Below are positions 7,441 through 15,153 of a stretch of 40,974 nt of DNA, in pieces. Source of the stretch: Candidatus Woesearchaeota archaeon (GTDB lineage Archaea; Nanobdellota; Nanobdellia; Woesearchaeales; JAGWAF01); the NCBI GenBank assembly GCA_018303205.1, contig JAGVYP010000068.1, positions 1-40,974 on the forward strand, read 5' to 3'. Each line of letters opens with the position of its first letter. Positions within the stretch are counted from its first letter, which is position 1. The translations under genes and the position numbers were made by a program. The notes beneath the pieces were generated by a model, which saw only the letters and a program-made list of their open reading frames with translations, made no database searches and had not been told where the DNA came from.

Positions 7441-7464
7441 GTTCCTTCCTCCTTGTTGAACGAT

Positions 7465-7535
7465 AAGAAAAAAGGGTCTCCGTTAATTGTGGGGTGGGGG
7501 GTGGTTATAGAATATTAGCTATGGAGACCCTTATA
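7465..7535 (-). promoter_or_regulatory. ftsZ leader stem-loop followed by a T-tract and the ribosome binding site
   Basis: Read on the ftsZ strand, AAGGGTCTCC (7532-7523) pairs perfectly with GGAGACCCTT (7481-7472), enclosing about 41 bases that include a C-run region (CCACCCCCCACCCC). The stem ends in TTTTTTCTT, and then about 20 bases later comes the AGGAGGAAGG ribosome binding site. Stem plus T-tract before the coding region is the layout of an attenuator or riboswitch expression platform. However, TTATAAGG at the stem base (7530-7537) could itself be a TATA box, in which case the repeat would be an operator. Confidence 0.45.
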
Positions 7536-7575
7536 AGCGTGATATGCTCTTTTCCTCTCGATCACCTGCCTTAGT

Positions 7576-7623
7576 GTATACCTTTTGTATACTGGTATTT
7601 TTTTAAGTATACTTATATATAAA
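7576..7623 (-). promoter_or_regulatory. Triple GTATAC sites and TATA box upstream of ftsZ
   Basis: GTATAC occurs at 7576-7581, 7587-7592 and 7607-7612, and the third adjoins a TATA-like TTATATATAA on the ftsZ strand (7613-7622). With this TATA box, transcription would start near 7590, giving a 5' leader of about 150 bases. GTATAC is its own reverse complement, so the three sites could bind a dimeric repressor around the transcription start. Confidence 0.45.
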
Positions 7624-7685
7624 TGTTTCGATTTAGTGTGCTATGTATGGTAATTCACTCTATTTTAAAAGAAAAAACGATAAGA

Positions 7686-7745
7686 TTAGGCACAAGAAAA
7701 AACTAAGCTATGGTTTGTTTACTCTTATCTTTTTTTATGAAAAAT
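7686..7745 (-). repeat. Interspersed CTTGTGCCTAA element, copy A
   Basis: The core CTTGTGCCTAA lies on the minus strand at 7686-7696. On the same strand the partner block ATAAAAAAAGATAAG lies about 27 bases upstream (7724-7739). It sits in the divergent ftsZ/methyltransferase gap. Confidence 0.6.
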
Positions 7746-7864
7746 CTTCAAACAAAATACAAAATAAACAGAAAAATAGACGATAAATTAGAACTTATAA
7801 AAAATATATGAAAAAAATAAAACGACAGAAAAAACAAACAGAAATAAGAGTAAATATCAAAAAA

Positions 7865-7875
7865 TTAGGCACAAG
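7865..7875 (-). repeat. Interspersed CTTGTGCCTAA element, copy B
   Basis: The core is on the minus strand at 7865-7875, flanked by T-rich sequence on that strand (TTTT before, TTTTTT after). It is 180 bases from copy A in the same orientation. The AT-rich partner block is not clearly present. Confidence 0.55.
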
Positions 7876-7938
7876 AAAATGCTAAAAGAAAAATAGGTGA
7901 ATAAATAGGAAAGTTATAAAAAAGAAGGAACTTTTTTC

Positions 7939-8445
7939 ATGAATATGCTTGGAAACCCTATTCCCGAATATACTCAGTATACTGATGCTGATGCTGAAAA
8001 ATTGTACCTTCCTTTAATAGTAGACAATCTCAATGACCAAGGTCTAGGAGCACTTCTGGAGGGTACTATCATTGATCTTGGATGCGGAACTGGAAAAGTA
8101 CTCTCAGAGATCAGAAAAAAACATCCTCGAGCAAGACTTATAGGAGTTGATCTTGCACCCCGACAAGACCATGAAGGAATAGAATATGTGACTGCAAGTG
8201 TAACAGCAACAGGACTCCCTCCGGAAATTGCTGATCTAGTATTTATACTCGGTCTCGCAGGTTCTAGTCCAGGTGCAAGTGTCATACATGTTGTTCAAGA
8301 AATAGATAGGCTCCTCAAACCTGGAGGAGTTGCTGCTATATTAAGCATATCTGAAAAATGGGAATATCAAACTCTTTTTCAAGTGTTTGCGTATACCTCT
8401 TTAGCTACTTGTGATTTTATTCACCAAAAACCAAGACCAGTATAG
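7939..8445 (+). CDS. Class I SAM-dependent methyltransferase
   Basis: The 168-residue product has motif I IIDLGCGTGKVLSEI (about 45-59), an acidic residue after the next strand (IGVDLAP), and the post-motif DRLLKPGGVAAILSIS. It lacks the longer C-terminal strands of full-size members, so the fold may be minimal. The ending FIHQKPRPV is the kind of C-terminus that follows the last strand in small Methyltransf_11 proteins. The substrate is unknown. A TATA box 17-28 bases before the ATG indicates a leaderless transcript. Confidence 0.75.
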   Translation: MNMLGNPIPEYTQYTDADAEKLYLPLIVDNLNDQGLGALLEGTIIDLGCGTGKVLSEIRKKHPRARLIGVDLAPRQDHEGIEYVTASVTATGLPPEIADLVFILGLAGSSPGASVIHVVQEIDRLLKPGGVAAILSISEKWEYQTLFQVFAYTSLATCDFIHQKPRPV

Positions 8446-8503
8446 GAAAACGATATCTTTATATATCTTGAGAGGAAGAAAGCCTGGGGGATGGTAAGAA
8501 AAA

Positions 8504-8905
8504 ATGGTAATACTTTTTGATAGATTCAATTTACCAGAAGATATTTTTGAAATCATCTTTGCAACAGACCAGCAGAAAATTGTTGCAAAAGAACTGATTA
8601 AATACATTTCTGAAAACAAAGGAGAAATAACAAAGACAGAAATGAGCCTCTTTGCAACTCAATTACATGACGGAAAATACGAATGTATCCTGGATATCCC
8701 TCCTTACAAAGGGAAACATGTAAAGCTAAGCTATAACAAAAGACAATTTTATGATAGGATCTTAACACCTATGAAAAGCATGGGCCTCATTGACTATGAC
8801 ATGTACAAGAAAACGTATAAGATCTCAGTAAAATTCCAACAAGACGTCATGAGAATAGGCATGATGTGGAAAAGAGAGTTAAAGAAGTTTGGATTTGAAT
8901 TTTAA
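8504..8905 (+). CDS. Conserved-looking small protein, possible winged helix; function unknown
   Basis: The 133-residue product is soluble and basic at its C-terminus. The segment KRQFYDRILTPMKSMGLIDY followed by YKISVKFQQDVMRIG resembles a helix-turn-helix plus wing, as in winged-helix proteins, but without a family match that I can name. A strong GGGGGATGG stretch lies about 11 bases before the ATG, and a TATA-like TTTATATATC lies about 45 bases upstream. It converges on map, with a four-base overlap of the two stop regions. Confidence 0.6.
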   Translation: MVILFDRFNLPEDIFEIIFATDQQKIVAKELIKYISENKGEITKTEMSLFATQLHDGKYECILDIPPYKGKHVKLSYNKRQFYDRILTPMKSMGLIDYDMYKKTYKISVKFQQDVMRIGMMWKRELKKFGFEF

Positions 8906-9798
8906 TCCTCGCCAGGATCTGAAGTTAACACTTCAACCTTATCGTCAATAAGAAATGTATTCTCCGCTTGAGAAACCAGGCCTTTAGCATCTTCCACAAG
9001 AGGAAGATAACAGGTAATGACTTTTGCTTGCATCAGTTCTCGTAAACCCAAATTAACTTTCATTGCAGGCAAGTGCTTAAGCAAATTCCTCGTCGTAAAA
9101 ACAAGACCGTTATGCTCTTTTACCAAGTTAAGGATTTCACGTGCACTCTGGCTGCGCACCGGATGTTTTCCTGTTACCGAGAACAGATTTCCTTTTTCTA
9201 TCTCGTGAATCATACCCTTTCCATTCGTTGCAAAAGGCTCAATAGCAATGATTTGTCCTTTTTTTAAAGTGATTTTGCTTCCATTATTAAAATTAGGAAT
9301 AGAAGGAGGAGCATGGATCATAAAACGTTCAATGCCATGACCACATAAATTTTTTACAGGTCTATATCCATAACTTTCAATGGTTTCCTGAATCGTTTTT
9401 CCAATTTCACCTAATGTTGTACCTATCTGAAGAATTTTTGTTGCATTTTCAAGCGCTTCTTTACTAGCCTTCACAAGATCAGTATATTTTCCACTTAAGT
9501 CTACACTTAAAGCATTATCACCAATAGCGCCATTGACACTCACGCCGACATCAACACAAAACAATTGATCTTGCAAAATTATTTTATCATCAGGCTCTGC
9601 ACAATAATGCGCTGCAATCTCATTTGCGTTGATTTGTGAAGGCCAAGCCGGAAAACCACCTAAATCAAGAATCTTCTGATCCACTTTTTCACTTACTTCT
9701 AACAAAGATACACCTGGTTTGATCAAACTTTCAGCATATCTTAAACATTTCTTTGCAAGCAAGCCTGCCTTACGCCAATCATCAAAGTTATCTTCCAT
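8902..9798 (-). CDS. map: Methionine aminopeptidase, type II
   Basis: The 298-residue product removes N-terminal methionine from new proteins. The pita-bread fold and metal ligands are visible: the Asp pair in CVDVGVSVNGAIGDNALSVDL, His in LCGHGIERFMIHAPPSIPN, Glu in IIAIEPFAT, and the last Glu in SQAENTFLI. The helical insert between the His and the last Glu (about residues 200-265) marks it as the archaeal/eukaryotic type II. The length is normal for archaea. A TTTAAATAG box about 20-28 bases upstream (9818-9826) points to a leaderless transcript. Confidence 0.96.
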   Translation of the reverse strand: MEDNFDDWRKAGLLAKKCLRYAESLIKPGVSLLEVSEKVDQKILDLGGFPAWPSQINANEIAAHYCAEPDDKIILQDQLFCVDVGVSVNGAIGDNALSVDLSGKYTDLVKASKEALENATKILQIGTTLGEIGKTIQETIESYGYRPVKNLCGHGIERFMIHAPPSIPNFNNGSKITLKKGQIIAIEPFATNGKGMIHEIEKGNLFSVTGKHPVRSQSAREILNLVKEHNGLVFTTRNLLKHLPAMKVNLGLRELMQAKVITCYLPLVEDAKGLVSQAENTFLIDDKVEVLTSDPGED

Positions 9799-9913
9799 GC
9801 TTTTAAAGAAAGAATGAACCTATTTAAAAGTGTTTATTTTTTTTGATGGGAAGCATGTAACTTGAAAAGAAAGGATAAGAAATAAAGAAAAGATCAAAAA
9901 AGAATAGGAAAAA

Positions 9914-10111
9914 CTAAAGAAGTTCATAATTATCATAATAAGCGACACATTGAGGATCTGCCGGATAATCTATAAACGTATCTCCATCATTATCACCATT
10001 ATCATTACACTCAAATTCATATTCAAGATCATCACCTAGGCTTGTGCAACCAAAATCTGCAGGATGATTTATTCTCGTATCCATGTCGTTCTCCATCACT
10101 CCATTCGTCAA
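9914..10111 (-). pseudogene. Remnant of an Asp-rich repeat surface protein
   Basis: The open stretch encodes one and a half copies of the repeat seen in the neighbouring gene at 10172: a degenerate one (NDMDTRINHPADFGC) and a clear one (DNDGDTFIDYPADPQC). There is no anchor, no ribosome binding site and no ATG at the 5' end; the frame opens after a TAG with TTG as the first possible start. It looks like the C-terminal tail left by a duplication of the gene just upstream on the same strand. Confidence 0.5.
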
Positions 10112-10171
10112 TATCTAAAGGAGAAGTTTCGCTCAGAGCGGTATTTAGGTTAAGAAATTAAGAAGAAACAA

Positions 10172-11161
10172 TTAAATAGATTCATCGTTATCAATATAAT
10201 GCCAACATTGAGGATCTGCAGGATAATCAATAAAGGTATCACCATCATTATCTATTTGGTCATCACATTGTGTTTGTCCTGCCTCATCAGTATCATAATA
10301 ACTCCCACATCCAGGGTCATTTGGATAGTCAATAAATGTGTCAGCATCATTATCCAATCCATCCACACATTCAGGTCTATATGCTCCGGGAGTAGCCAAC
10401 TCACTATCATCTTGTAGACTAGTACACTCGGGGTCTGCAGGATAATCTGTATATGTGTCTCCATCATTATCCACACCGTCATTACATTCTCCAGTAGCTA
10501 TTGGAGGAGGGAGCGTACAAGAACCAGGGCAATGAAGACGAGGAATGAATCCTACAATAAATGAAGCAATGTATGCAGAGTCATAAACGACATGAACTTG
10601 ACCATTCCCATCTGCATCTCCGGCACAAGTATTTCCATAAACAGGAAGGCTCCAAGCTGATTTTACAGCAATTAACCACGCATCCCTATACTCTAAAATA
10701 CCATTTCCATCAACGTCTCCACATTCTAAACTTGGCAAATACATGGGAGGGCAATTACAAGGAGCTGGACAACGAGGAATAGGAGGAGTAGCTGTTATAG
10801 GAAATGCGTATGTACTCCATCTTGAGGCGTCATTAACATCTTGGAAATTAACTAGACCATCCCTATTAGAATCAGCTACACAAGTATTTCCAGTAAACAA
10901 TAAACGCCTCATCGCTACTTGCTCAATAAGTTTTACATCTGCTGTATTAACTCTATGATTACCATCAACATCCAAACAATCTGTACTTGTAATAGGGTAT
11001 GTTGGAATTATTCTCCTACTCCATGAAGCTTCCCCCACAACATCTTCAGACAACCCAATACTATTTGTTCTTGTTGAAGTTTCTGTAATAGATATGATTA
11101 TAGCGAAAATAGCTACAATTCCTACTACCGATAAAATAATAAAGTTTGATTTTTCTTGCAT
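10172..11161 (-). CDS. Membrane-anchored surface protein with dockerin-like EF-hand and Asp-rich repeats
   Basis: The 329-residue product begins with the shared anchor (SNFIILSVVGIVAIFAIIIS, about 5-24), followed by GLSEDVVGEASW. Residues about 60-115 and 145-205 are two dockerin-type pairs with calcium-loop motifs (DVDGNHRVNTADV, DSNRDGLVNFQDV, DVDGNGILEYRDA, DADGNGQV). Three repeats follow with the pattern C-x-D-x2-D-N-D-x-D-T-x2-D-Y-P-x-D-P-x-C. It is probably an external calcium-binding protein; a binding partner is unknown. One such repeat is also present in the S-layer protein encoded upstream on the same strand, which suggests surface association. The ATG has a TATA-like TTTATAAT about 25-30 bases upstream. 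Confidence 0.8.
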   Translation of the reverse strand: MQEKSNFIILSVVGIVAIFAIIISITETSTRTNSIGLSEDVVGEASWSRRIIPTYPITSTDCLDVDGNHRVNTADVKLIEQVAMRRLLFTGNTCVADSNRDGLVNFQDVNDASRWSTYAFPITATPPIPRCPAPCNCPPMYLPSLECGDVDGNGILEYRDAWLIAVKSAWSLPVYGNTCAGDADGNGQVHVVYDSAYIASFIVGFIPRLHCPGSCTLPPPIATGECNDGVDNDGDTYTDYPADPECTSLQDDSELATPGAYRPECVDGLDNDADTFIDYPNDPGCGSYYDTDEAGQTQCDDQIDNDGDTFIDYPADPQCWHYIDNDESI

Positions 11162-11304
11162 TTTGTAACATTTACAAATGTGTAATTATAAACTTGTCGT
11201 TTTAGAAAATAGATTCTCAAGATAGAGGTCTCAATAATCCTCTCAAAATTTGACCAATACTTGTGTTCATTTTATGTTAAAAAAAAACTATCAAAAGAAT
11301 AGTG

Positions 11305-14300
11305 TTAAGAACAATACAATTCTTGAGTAACACCTTGATATGTGCACTGCCATGCACCTTCATAAGCACAAAGAAGCACTCGCAAGGATTCCTCTGGAGC
11401 GTCATCAGGCAAAACAAAACTTGCTCCTGTCTCTTGATGCACACAGGTAATCACATGCTCCTGCAAATACGCTTGCCCTGTAGTATCACTTGCTAATCCC
11501 ACACTTGTTTCTCCGGGAAGGGAAACAGTAATAATCATCGCAAGACCTATGAGACTTACACCTATCAAAAGCGCAATGAGAGCAATATCTTTTGTATTTT
11601 TCTTTTGTTGTTTCCACCATGCAAGATAATTTGCATACCATTCAGGATAATGCTCCTTATAATATGCTAATGTTTGTTTCCATTGTTCTTTCGTATACCC
11701 TTCAGGTGCAGGCATGTCTTCTTCAGCTTTGTGCTTGCGCATGACCCACCAGGAAGCTCCACCCGCTCCACCTATAAGAATGATTCCTACAAGAATCCAA
11801 ATCCACCCCTTACTTTTTTCTTCTTGCACAACTTCAGGATTAATCTCTTGTTGAGGAGGAGACACAGGAGGAACTACGACATCTGTTTCATCACCATCTT
11901 GTGCACTACTACAACCGGGATCAAGAGGATAATCTATTCTCCCATCACCATCATTATCTGTTCCATCACTACAAAGAGTCTGAACAAGAGGAGGAACATC
12001 ATCTTGTCCATCATCGCCATCTCCTTCTCCTAAGTCAGCAAGAAACTGAGATTCCCAAGTAGCAATAGACAGTGGTGCTGTAATAGGTTGAGCTTCTGTT
12101 CCTGTTACTGCAAGAAGAGTACCTTGCATAGGTTGGAACAAAGTGAGTACCTTTGCTGCCTTAGCAATATCCTCATCGGTTTTTCCTGCAACAAGAATTT
12201 GATAATTTGCACCTGTATTGAAAAGGCGTATAATTCCTGTGCCCTCTCTAAAACCCGCATCACATTTTGATGGCTCATTTAAAAGTTTTGCAGCAATACG
12301 ATTAGTACAAGGATTACCCATCACAATAAAGTTATCGCCTGTAGCAGAAAAGATGGACGTATCAATTGCAGTAGGTTGTTGTAGAAATGCAGTAAGATCC
12401 ACAGATGATGAACTACTGCTCTGCTGTTCTTGAGTTGTTTTGATAATACTGACAGTTTCCCTAACCTGCGTTTCAGGAACTTCAAGAACTAACTCTCCTG
12501 CTTCTCCTGACTCATCAGTATACGTGTATAAAACACCATAAGGACTCATACCTTTATTCACATCAGGTTCTTCTCCTGACTGAAGCTTAAGATGACTCTG
12601 ATCTTGAATAAGAAGATCAACTTTATTACTACTCTTTCGTATAAAACTAAAAGTAACAGATTCATCTCCTCCAAAATCAAAAGGACCAGATTCGTCAAAT
12701 AATTCTTCTTCTATAGAAAGATTAACCGTAAATCCCTGGTCTATACTTGGGAGAGGAGTGTTTGTACTTCCCAAATCAATGAGCAAACCTCCTTGAGTAA
12801 CAATAACTGCTTTGTCCAGACTCTCTATATTGCCATCTTTATTCTGATCAACAGCAAGCGTTCCATTTGCTCCTATGGAAAAACGAAAGTCTTGCCCGCC
12901 GAGAGTAATGTCACCACTAGCGTTTCCCAATGAGCCCGTATAACTTTCCTCAAAGGTTTGATCTGTACAAAGATTTTTGAAAGTAACCTTCTTACTGGTA
13001 TCTGAATAACTTTTATACTCGAGAACTGTAGTAAGACCTGTATGATCACGGTCATCAGTTAAGAAGAGATAAGACTCTCGTTCAATACAGCTTGTTCCTG
13101 TTGCACATTCCACAAAATACAACTTGTTATCATCATCGCCTAGAGTAAATCCTAAGCCGCTATCATTAGAATTATCAAGCAAAGGAACTTCACAGGTATC
13201 TCCATCTGTATTGAGAAATTTTAAGGTATACAATTCATCATTGCTTGGCTCAAAGTGTACTTCAGAAGTTTCTCTTTCCTCACTTTCTTCAAAAACAATA
13301 TCCCACATTGTACTAAGCATACTTTCAGGTTCTTCTAAATGTTCTCGTACTCCTTCTCCTTCTTTTGCATACAGATCATTTCCTTCTGCAGGATCTATTT
13401 TAAGATGATATAAGATCTTGTCAAGCCTGAACTCATTTCCTTCTTTGTTTCCTATCATTTTAACACTTGCATCATCAAGAGTATTCCCATTGATTTTAGC
13501 GGTGTTAGAAAAAATATTATCGGTATAAGTATCTTTAAACTCAAGAAGTATTTTTCCCATTTGCACTTTTGCAACATCTTCTCCCCTTAATGTTGTGCTT
13601 TGTGCAAGATACGCACGTATTTGGGATTCACTCATACTCTGGAATTGGGAAGTGTCAAAAGAACTCGTTGTTGCAGTATCCCTGCTGCCTTCCTGAGCTT
13701 CATTGAGAAGTATTTCTGCAACCGCAATATAAAGATCACCTATTTTATCTCTTTCTCCCACACCAAGAGTATCACTTGTTTCACCATCAATTGCAAGAAT
13801 CACTTCAGAGCTTCCATCTAGGATACTTTGTGCAGTAATCGTATAGCTTTCTCCATCTATTACAATATTTTGAGGATGCCCCTCTAATAAGTACAGTTCT
13901 TGTTCTTTACTGAGCAAGGAGAGCTCAAGATCATTTCCTGTTACTTTTGCTTGGGTAATCACCATGTCTGTTCCTAAAACATTAAATTCTTCATCAAGGA
14001 TATCTTCCAAGATCGTATTTTCAATATCTGAAGCAAGATAACGATCAAAGTCGATCTCCCATTCAAAGAGGATCTCATCTTTTTCACCCAAGAGGTAAAG
14101 ACCCTGCTGTTCATCATACACATCATAGACAAATCTGACTCCCTTGACAAGACCATCAGCAGTTTCAAAACGAAGGTATTGTTCATAATCCGTATCCCCT
14201 TTTGAATTAGAAATAGTTCCTGAAGAAAGAAGTTCTGGAAAATCACTTTCAGTAACCGTTTCTTGCTCATCTCCAATATACTCTTCCAATTCAAGGTCTT

Positions 14301-14562
14301 CTATAGAAAAACTCTGGATTTCTTCATCATCAACATCGGTATCTGTTGAAATTGCTCCTTGTGAAAAGCGAGTACGTAAACTGTCTACAAGCGCATAGGC
14401 TGCTCCTGTTACTCTGCCACTTGCTTGTTCACCATAAACGATAGTAACATCTAGCGCATTGTTTTTAACAAAGAGTTGAGGATACTCTTCAAGCCCTTCT
14501 TGTGCTCCCGCAGTCAGAAGAAGGAGAACTGTCAGAGTAACAACTATCCAAATACGCCTCAT
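11305..14562 (-). CDS. S-layer family protein, DPANN type, with two C-terminal membrane segments
   Basis: The 1085-residue product has a signal peptide (residues 1-20) and an S-layer-like start (EYPQLFVKNNALDVTIVYGE, then TGAAYALVDSL). A long acidic beta-rich body follows, and near residues 770-860 the typical S-layer segment FIVMGNPCTNRIAAKLL, GTGIIRLF, YQILVAGKTDEDIAKAAKVL. One Asp-rich repeat (CSDGTDNDGDGRIDYPLDPGC without its last residue, about 880-900) precedes TM1 (919-940). A Trp/Tyr-rich loop of about 50 residues follows, then TM2 (992-1013), then GLASDTTGQAYL and a tail with four cysteines. The tail looks like the small anchored proteins of this window fused to the S-layer protein, giving an external C-terminus. 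It probably forms the cell-surface lattice. Confidence 0.85.
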   Translation of the reverse strand: MRRIWIVVTLTVLLLLTAGAQEGLEEYPQLFVKNNALDVTIVYGEQASGRVTGAAYALVDSLRTRFSQGAISTDTDVDDEEIQSFSIEDLELEEYIGDEQETVTESDFPELLSSGTISNSKGDTDYEQYLRFETADGLVKGVRFVYDVYDEQQGLYLLGEKDEILFEWEIDFDRYLASDIENTILEDILDEEFNVLGTDMVITQAKVTGNDLELSLLSKEQELYLLEGHPQNIVIDGESYTITAQSILDGSSEVILAIDGETSDTLGVGERDKIGDLYIAVAEILLNEAQEGSRDTATTSSFDTSQFQSMSESQIRAYLAQSTTLRGEDVAKVQMGKILLEFKDTYTDNIFSNTAKINGNTLDDASVKMIGNKEGNEFRLDKILYHLKIDPAEGNDLYAKEGEGVREHLEEPESMLSTMWDIVFEESEERETSEVHFEPSNDELYTLKFLNTDGDTCEVPLLDNSNDSGLGFTLGDDDNKLYFVECATGTSCIERESYLFLTDDRDHTGLTTVLEYKSYSDTSKKVTFKNLCTDQTFEESYTGSLGNASGDITLGGQDFRFSIGANGTLAVDQNKDGNIESLDKAVIVTQGGLLIDLGSTNTPLPSIDQGFTVNLSIEEELFDESGPFDFGGDESVTFSFIRKSSNKVDLLIQDQSHLKLQSGEEPDVNKGMSPYGVLYTYTDESGEAGELVLEVPETQVRETVSIIKTTQEQQSSSSSSVDLTAFLQQPTAIDTSIFSATGDNFIVMGNPCTNRIAAKLLNEPSKCDAGFREGTGIIRLFNTGANYQILVAGKTDEDIAKAAKVLTLFQPMQGTLLAVTGTEAQPITAPLSIATWESQFLADLGEGDGDDGQDDVPPLVQTLCSDGTDNDGDGRIDYPLDPGCSSAQDGDETDVVVPPVSPPQQEINPEVVQEEKSKGWIWILVGIILIGGAGGASWWVMRKHKAEEDMPAPEGYTKEQWKQTLAYYKEHYPEWYANYLAWWKQQKKNTKDIALIALLIGVSLIGLAMIITVSLPGETSVGLASDTTGQAYLQEHVITCVHQETGASFVLPDDAPEESLRVLLCAYEGAWQCTYQGVTQELYCS

Positions 14563-14749
14563 GGCTTTAAAAACCGAATATTTATTTAAAATACTTCATA
14601 GACACTCCACAGGAGTAACGAGAAAGCATTCCCTCTTTTTTTCTCTTTTTCCGCTCTTCTATTATATGTTAAAAAAAAGTTGAGACTAGAATTAAAAAAT
14701 CCAAAACAAAAATCAAAACCTTTTTATAACAGAGAAACAAAAAAGAGCT

Positions 14750-15094
14750 ATGGCTGATTTCGATTATACCCTCTTAAGTATGGTTTGCATTATTGCTATC
14801 GTAGCATTAGTGGTTATCATTTCTCATGACTCATTTACGTTTTCCTTTTCTGATGATATGGCCGGAGAAGCTGTACGTTGGAAACCCGGAGCAGAACAGC
14901 ATTGGTGCTTATGCAAAGCGGGAATAAGAAACTCATTAGATGTTTGGCATGATGATCAGGACAATCCAGAACCCCAGTTGTATGGCGAAGCTTGCGGAAG
15001 TTCATTTATCATTGGATTATGCCAATTTGATGCGGAATGGTATGGATTTCCCAATCCCCAACAAGCAATAACGGTAGAAGTATCCCGTGAATAA
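14750..15094 (+). CDS. Small membrane-anchored exported protein with DxxGEA motif
   Basis: The 114-residue product has one N-terminal transmembrane segment (about 6-25, YTLLSMVCIIAIVALVVIIS), then FSDDMAGEAVRW, the same post-anchor motif as in the proteins at 10172 and 11305. A 65-residue exterior follows with five cysteines or so and several Trp residues. It lies divergent to the S-layer gene, with a TATA-like TTTTTATAAC about 30 bases before the ATG (14719-14728). No family is recognised; a surface role is inferred from the shared anchor. Confidence 0.65.
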   Translation: MADFDYTLLSMVCIIAIVALVVIISHDSFTFSFSDDMAGEAVRWKPGAEQHWCLCKAGIRNSLDVWHDDQDNPEPQLYGEACGSSFIIGLCQFDAEWYGFPNPQQAITVEVSRE

Positions 15095-15153
15095 ATGATT
15101 CTTTCTTAGCTTTTATTATTTTTGAAAAAAAATATGAAAAAAGAAAAGATAAA

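Larger units (their letters stand above)
7441..7938. other. 498-base divergent intergenic region between ftsZ and the methyltransferase gene
   Basis: The ftsZ-proximal part (7441-7623) holds the leader stem-loop and promoter described separately. The middle (7640-7880) is very AT-rich and holds two copies of the interspersed CTTGTGCCTAA element on the minus strand. The right end has a TATA box (GTTATAAAAAAG, 7911-7922) for the methyltransferase gene. I see no ORF or RNA gene that I can name. Confidence 0.6.

Noticed and set aside
7488-7505. Possible G-quadruplex in the ftsZ leader (plus-strand G-runs)
   Set aside because: There are only two or three G-runs with single-base gaps, so a stable four-run quadruplex is not supported.
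7686-7875. The CTTGTGCCTAA copies as a CRISPR array
   Set aside because: Copies are not evenly spaced, there are no unique spacers of constant size, and no cas genes are present.
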